Below, piece by piece: positions 15,944 to 18,948 of a DNA stretch of 18,948 bases. The position numbers and the translations under genes were made by a program. The notes under the pieces were generated by a model. It made no database searches. It had not been told where the DNA came from and saw only the letters and a list, made by a program, of their open reading frames with translations. Numbering within the stretch: the stretch's first letter is position 1; the number at the start of each line of letters is the position of its first letter. The stretch comes from Candidatus Tharpella sp. (GTDB lineage Bacteria; Desulfobacterota; Anaeroferrophillalia; Anaeroferrophillales; Tharpellaceae), in contig JAGGTT010000009.1 in NCBI GenBank assembly GCA_021163565.1, positions 1 through 18,948 on the forward strand. The letters are read 5' to 3'.

Positions 15944-17506
15944 TTATGAATGTGTCACCAGACAGTAGAGCTGTTCCACCAAATCATGCCGGGTGTCAAT
16001 ATCAACCCAGGTAACCGCTTCAAGCTCATCACAGGTCGGAGCTTTGAAACGCTGCTGCCGGACAATTGAGAGATCGGCATCCGAAGCATCAGTCCCTGCG
16101 GCCGCCCGCTTTCTCAAATTTTCCTCAATCACCGGCCGCGGCGCCCGGCAGACCACCAGCCGCACCGGCACTCCGGCCGCCTGAGCCACATCATAGAACA
16201 ACTGCCGGTCGGCAAGTTTCAGGTTGGAAGCATCAATTGTTACCGACTCTCCCCGCGCAATCACGGCAGCTGTCTGCTTTGCCATTTCGTTATAGGTTTT
16301 AACGGTCATCTCACGCGTGTAGATACCCTCGCCGAAAGGCGCTGCCGCATTCTGACCGGCCAGCCCCGACAACTCTTTCCGCACCACATCCGAACGCAAG
16401 ACCTTAACCTGCCACAGATTTTCAAGCGCTTTGGCGAGATAGCTTTTACCGCTGCCACTAATCCCGGCCAGCAGAGTGATCCCGATAGGCTTCGGCGAGG
16501 CGTAGATAGCTGCCAGCTTAAAATAACGCCCGGCCTTAGCCTGAGCATTATCCCGATCAAACTCGGCCAAAGCGGGATCGGAACTGATAAAACTCCAGAC
16601 CTTGCCTCGCACATATGCCCGGTAACATTTGTAGAAAAAAAGCAGCTCCGGTTCAAACAGAGCTCCCAACTTTTCCCGGCAATTACTTAAAAACAGACTG
16701 GCATAATCAAAACGGTTGTTAACCTCCAGATCCATCGCCAGAAAGGCGAGATCATTAACCACATCAAGACGGCGAAAACGCTGATTAAACTCGATACAGT
16801 CATAAATCACGGGCGGGCCGTCGGGAGGCAGACAGATATGCTCCATATGGAGATCTCCATGCCCCTCACGGATGAAGCCACCTTTTACCCGCCGGCTGAA
16901 CAATTTGTGCTTACGCTCGAGAAACCCCCGGCTAAAATCGGAAATCCGTTTGAAATCACGGGCTAAGATTGTTTTATTAATAAAGACTTCGGTCTGAGAA
17001 AAGTTCTCTTCAACATCAAAACTAACCTTTTCCCGGCTGCCGAAACGACCGTCCTTAAAAACCTTCGCCTTTTCATAGAATGTGTGCAGCAGAGTAACCA
17101 GAGCCTCAATCTGGCGCGGCTTAAGTTTATCCTCAGCCAGAAGTGTACGCATCAGAAAACTCTCCGGTAGACGCCGCATAACCACCGCATAGTCCACCAC
17201 CAGACCGTCACCACCGAAAAAATAGCCTTCTTCGCGTTTCACGACCTTTTCCACACGCAGATAATAATCGCCTCCTAAACGTCTATTCAGGCGCAACTCT
17301 TCATCACAACAAAAATGTCTCTTCGAGCGGCTGGAAAAATCAAGGAAACCGAAATCAACCGGTTTTTTTACCTTGTAGACATAGTCTCCGGCCAGAAAAA
17401 CCCAGGAGGCGTGAGTCTGGATAAGTTCAACCCGATCCGGAACCGGGTCATAACGGTCAACCCGCTGAAGGTCGTCAACCATCACTTTTTGCTGGTTACT
17501 ATTCAT
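15944..17506 (-). CDS. Fused phosphotransferase-like / P-loop kinase protein
   Basis: The 520-residue protein joins two domains. Residues 1 to about 335 resemble the aminoglycoside-phosphotransferase/choline-kinase fold: VYKVKKPVDFGFLDF (from 43), a catalytic-loop motif HGDLHMEHI (216-224) and YDCIEFN (235-241). The remainder is a P-loop NTPase of the gluconate-kinase/zeta-toxin-like type with Walker A AGISGSGKSYLAK (GISGSGKS, 348-355), then LRSDVVRKEL and TIDASNLKLADRQLF. This fused pair is known in many bacteria, but its substrate is not established. An oddity is that the Asn expected after HGDxHxx is His here. The ATG at 17506 has AGGGA upstream; an in-frame upstream start at 17608 would overlap purN by 65 bases and is less likely. 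It follows purN by 37 bases and converges with lon. Confidence 0.85.
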   Translation of the reverse strand: MNSNQQKVMVDDLQRVDRYDPVPDRVELIQTHASWVFLAGDYVYKVKKPVDFGFLDFSSRSKRHFCCDEELRLNRRLGGDYYLRVEKVVKREEGYFFGGDGLVVDYAVVMRRLPESFLMRTLLAEDKLKPRQIEALVTLLHTFYEKAKVFKDGRFGSREKVSFDVEENFSQTEVFINKTILARDFKRISDFSRGFLERKHKLFSRRVKGGFIREGHGDLHMEHICLPPDGPPVIYDCIEFNQRFRRLDVVNDLAFLAMDLEVNNRFDYASLFLSNCREKLGALFEPELLFFYKCYRAYVRGKVWSFISSDPALAEFDRDNAQAKAGRYFKLAAIYASPKPIGITLLAGISGSGKSYLAKALENLWQVKVLRSDVVRKELSGLAGQNAAAPFGEGIYTREMTVKTYNEMAKQTAAVIARGESVTIDASNLKLADRQLFYDVAQAAGVPVRLVVCRAPRPVIEENLRKRAAAGTDASDADLSIVRQQRFKAPTCDELEAVTWVDIDTRHDLVEQLYCLVTHS

Positions 17507-17543
17507 ACTGATTTCCCTGACAGAAAGGTTACTGATTTTTATC

Positions 17544-18203
17544 TCAACCCAGGCCGGGACAGGAGATAAGAGACTCTTCGGCAAGCAATAATTCATCGCT
17601 TCCGGCAATGATCACCCGGCGGTCTTCGATGCGTAATTTACCGTCACAATAGAGCGCAATTGCATGAGGAAAAATTTTATGCTCGCAACTTAAAATTCTA
17701 GATTTCAAGTCATCTTTGCTGTCACTGGATAAGACCGGAACTGCAGCCTGGATGATAATCGGCCCGTGATCAACCTCTTCATCGACAAAATGAACGGTAC
17801 ATCCGGCCAGTTTTACCCCGTAGGCAAAAGCCTGTGCCTGCCCGTCAGTTCCGGGAAATGAAGGCAGAAGAGCCGGATGGATATTTATAACCCGATCCGG
17901 AAAGGCATTTAATAAAGTGGCCCCGATAATCCGCATAAATCCGGCCAGAACCACCAGTTCAACCCGGTTTTCACGTAAGATGCGCACCAGCTCAGCATCA
18001 AAATCACGCCGCTTGTTATAGTCTCCGTGCTTAACCACAGCCGTCCGGATACCACTATTCTCGGCCCGGGTCAGACCGTAGGCGACCGCATCGTTACTGA
18101 TAACAACCACGACCTCGCCGTTAATTTTCCCGGCCTTGATTGTATCAATAATAGATTGCAGATTGCTACCGCTACCGGAAATTAAAACCCCGATTCTAGT
18201 CAT
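17544..18203 (-). CDS. purN: Phosphoribosylglycinamide formyltransferase PurN
   Basis: PurN transfers a formyl group from 10-formyltetrahydrofolate to GAR, the third step of purine synthesis. The 219-residue product has the phosphate-binding ISGSGSNLQS (8-17), AGFMRI (87-92) and the catalytic set N107, H109 (INIHPALLPSFPG) and D145 (EEVDHGPII). A small oddity is SFPGTDGQAQA, where family members usually have His in place of this Asp. About ten extra residues trail the usual C-terminus. The ATG at 18203 overlaps the purM stop codon in an ATGA junction, so the two genes are translationally coupled. The next gene follows by 37 bases. Confidence 0.97.
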   Translation of the reverse strand: MTRIGVLISGSGSNLQSIIDTIKAGKINGEVVVVISNDAVAYGLTRAENSGIRTAVVKHGDYNKRRDFDAELVRILRENRVELVVLAGFMRIIGATLLNAFPDRVINIHPALLPSFPGTDGQAQAFAYGVKLAGCTVHFVDEEVDHGPIIIQAAVPVLSSDSKDDLKSRILSCEHKIFPHAIALYCDGKLRIEDRRVIIAGSDELLLAEESLISCPGLG

Positions 18204-18948
18204 TTTTTAATAGTGCCGAAAACTACAGGTTCCGCCCCGTCTTCAAGTTTTCCGATAGCACCGATCAGATAAGCCTGCTCACCAAGCCCCTGTAGTCGCT
18301 CCAGAATATCATCCACATCTTCAATGGGAATGATCAGAGCCATGCCGATGCCACAGTTGAAGGTTGTCAGCATCTCTTTATCAGCAACTTTACCGTCCCG
18401 GGCAATAATATCAAAAATCGGCAATCGCGGCCATGACTGCGGGTCGATCTGCACCTGACAGCGATTCGGAACCACTCTGACAACGTTCTCCTGTAGCCCC
18501 CCGCCGGTAATATGGGCGATTCCCTTGATCCGAAAATCACGCTGCAGATTCAGAATTGAACGCACATAAATCCGGGTCGGGCGCAAAAGTTCCTCACCCA
18601 GACTCAACTCCAAACCAGGTAATTTTTCATCTAAAGAGTAGCCGCTTTCTTCAAGCAGAACCCGCCGGGCCAGAGAGTAGCCGTTGCTGTGCAACCCGGA
18701 AGAAGCTATACCGATAATTTTATCACCAACCTTGACCTCGGAACCGTCAATCAGGCGCGATTTATCCACAATACCAACCGCAAATCCGGCCAGTTCATAA
18801 TCAGAGCCTTGATAGAATCCAGGCATTTCCGCACTCTCGCCGCCGATTAAGGAGCATCCCGATTCCTTGCATCCCTGAGCAATACCAGCAATAATTTCGG
18901 TTGCCCGATCAACATCCAGGTGGCTCGTCGCCAGATAGTCAAGAAAGA
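18200..18948 (-). CDS. purM: Phosphoribosylformylglycinamidine cyclo-ligase PurM (5' end cut off by window edge)
   Basis: PurM closes the imidazole ring, turning FGAM into AIR with ATP. The open frame runs from the window edge, so the true start is outside. The first visible residues are FLDYLATSHLDVDRATEII, followed by SLIGGESAEMPGFY, then IGIASSGLHSNGYSLARRV, AHITGGGLQENVVRVVP and TFNCGIGMALI, all typical PurM segments. About 249 codons are seen of a usual 345-350. An internal Met at 18826 (the M of AEMPGFY) could be mistaken for a start, but it lies within the conserved ATP/Mg segment. The stop overlaps the purN start. Confidence 0.97.
   Translation of the reverse strand, partial: FLDYLATSHLDVDRATEIIAGIAQGCKESGCSLIGGESAEMPGFYQGSDYELAGFAVGIVDKSRLIDGSEVKVGDKIIGIASSGLHSNGYSLARRVLLEESGYSLDEKLPGLELSLGEELLRPTRIYVRSILNLQRDFRIKGIAHITGGGLQENVVRVVPNRCQVQIDPQSWPRLPIFDIIARDGKVADKEMLTTFNCGIGMALIIPIEDVDDILERLQGLGEQAYLIGAIGKLEDGAEPVVFGTIKK

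Noticed and set aside
18200..18826. purM starting at the internal Met (MPGFY)
   Set aside because: The frame continues upstream to the window edge with conserved PurM sequence (FLDYLAT, LIGGESAE), so this Met is internal.

Overview
The window looks like a core-metabolism segment of a Gram-negative, probably anaerobic bacterium. It is most consistent with a deltaproteobacterium in the broad sense (Desulfobacterota/Desulfuromonadia-like). This is inferred from a periplasmic-binding-protein transporter, a SPOR-domain cell-envelope protein, TatA, a selenocysteine tRNA, a short-type transaldolase and a non-canonical Lon. There is no rRNA gene here, so the placement is tentative. Coding density is high. 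Everything is on the minus strand except lon. No insertion sequences, CRISPR arrays or phage genes are visible.

Layout, read in the minus-strand direction of transcription from the right edge. (1) 18948-15944: purM (start cut off by the window edge) and purN overlap in an ATGA junction, followed by a fused phosphotransferase-like/P-loop kinase protein. (2) 15808-13415: lon, on the plus strand, is divergent from (3) 13190-11904, a membrane protein with an N-terminal zinc ribbon and a C-terminal SPOR domain. Well-formed sigma70-type promoters for both lie in the shared intergenic region. (4) 11819-10117: a strong promoter drives the selenocysteine tRNA gene selC, followed by tatA, folK and a small transaldolase gene whose start overlaps the end of folK. 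(5) 10048-9221: a near-consensus promoter, then rplU and rpmA, closed by a strong bidirectional terminator. (6) 9199-6083: obgE-aroE-aroA, tightly packed. (7) 5806-1602: aapJQMP, a complete general L-amino-acid ABC importer with a stem-loop between the binding-protein gene and the first permease gene. (8) 1570-1: aroK and aroC (aroC runs off the left edge), joined by a TGATG stop/start junction.

Together, groups 6-8 hold four shikimate-pathway enzymes (AroE, AroA, AroK, AroC) with a complete amino-acid importer set between the two enzyme pairs. aroK begins only about 30 bases after aapP with no terminator between them, so aroKC may be read from the importer transcript. The selC-tatA neighbourhood implies that the host makes selenoproteins; many Sec-containing formate dehydrogenases are Tat substrates.

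I did not find a clearly new multi-gene system. The most unusual observations are a Lon protease in which the conserved helical segment before the AAA+ module is replaced by a Pro/Ser/Asn-rich linker, the importer nested among shikimate genes, the selC-tatA arrangement, and a terminator hairpin only about 20 bases upstream of the obgE start codon.
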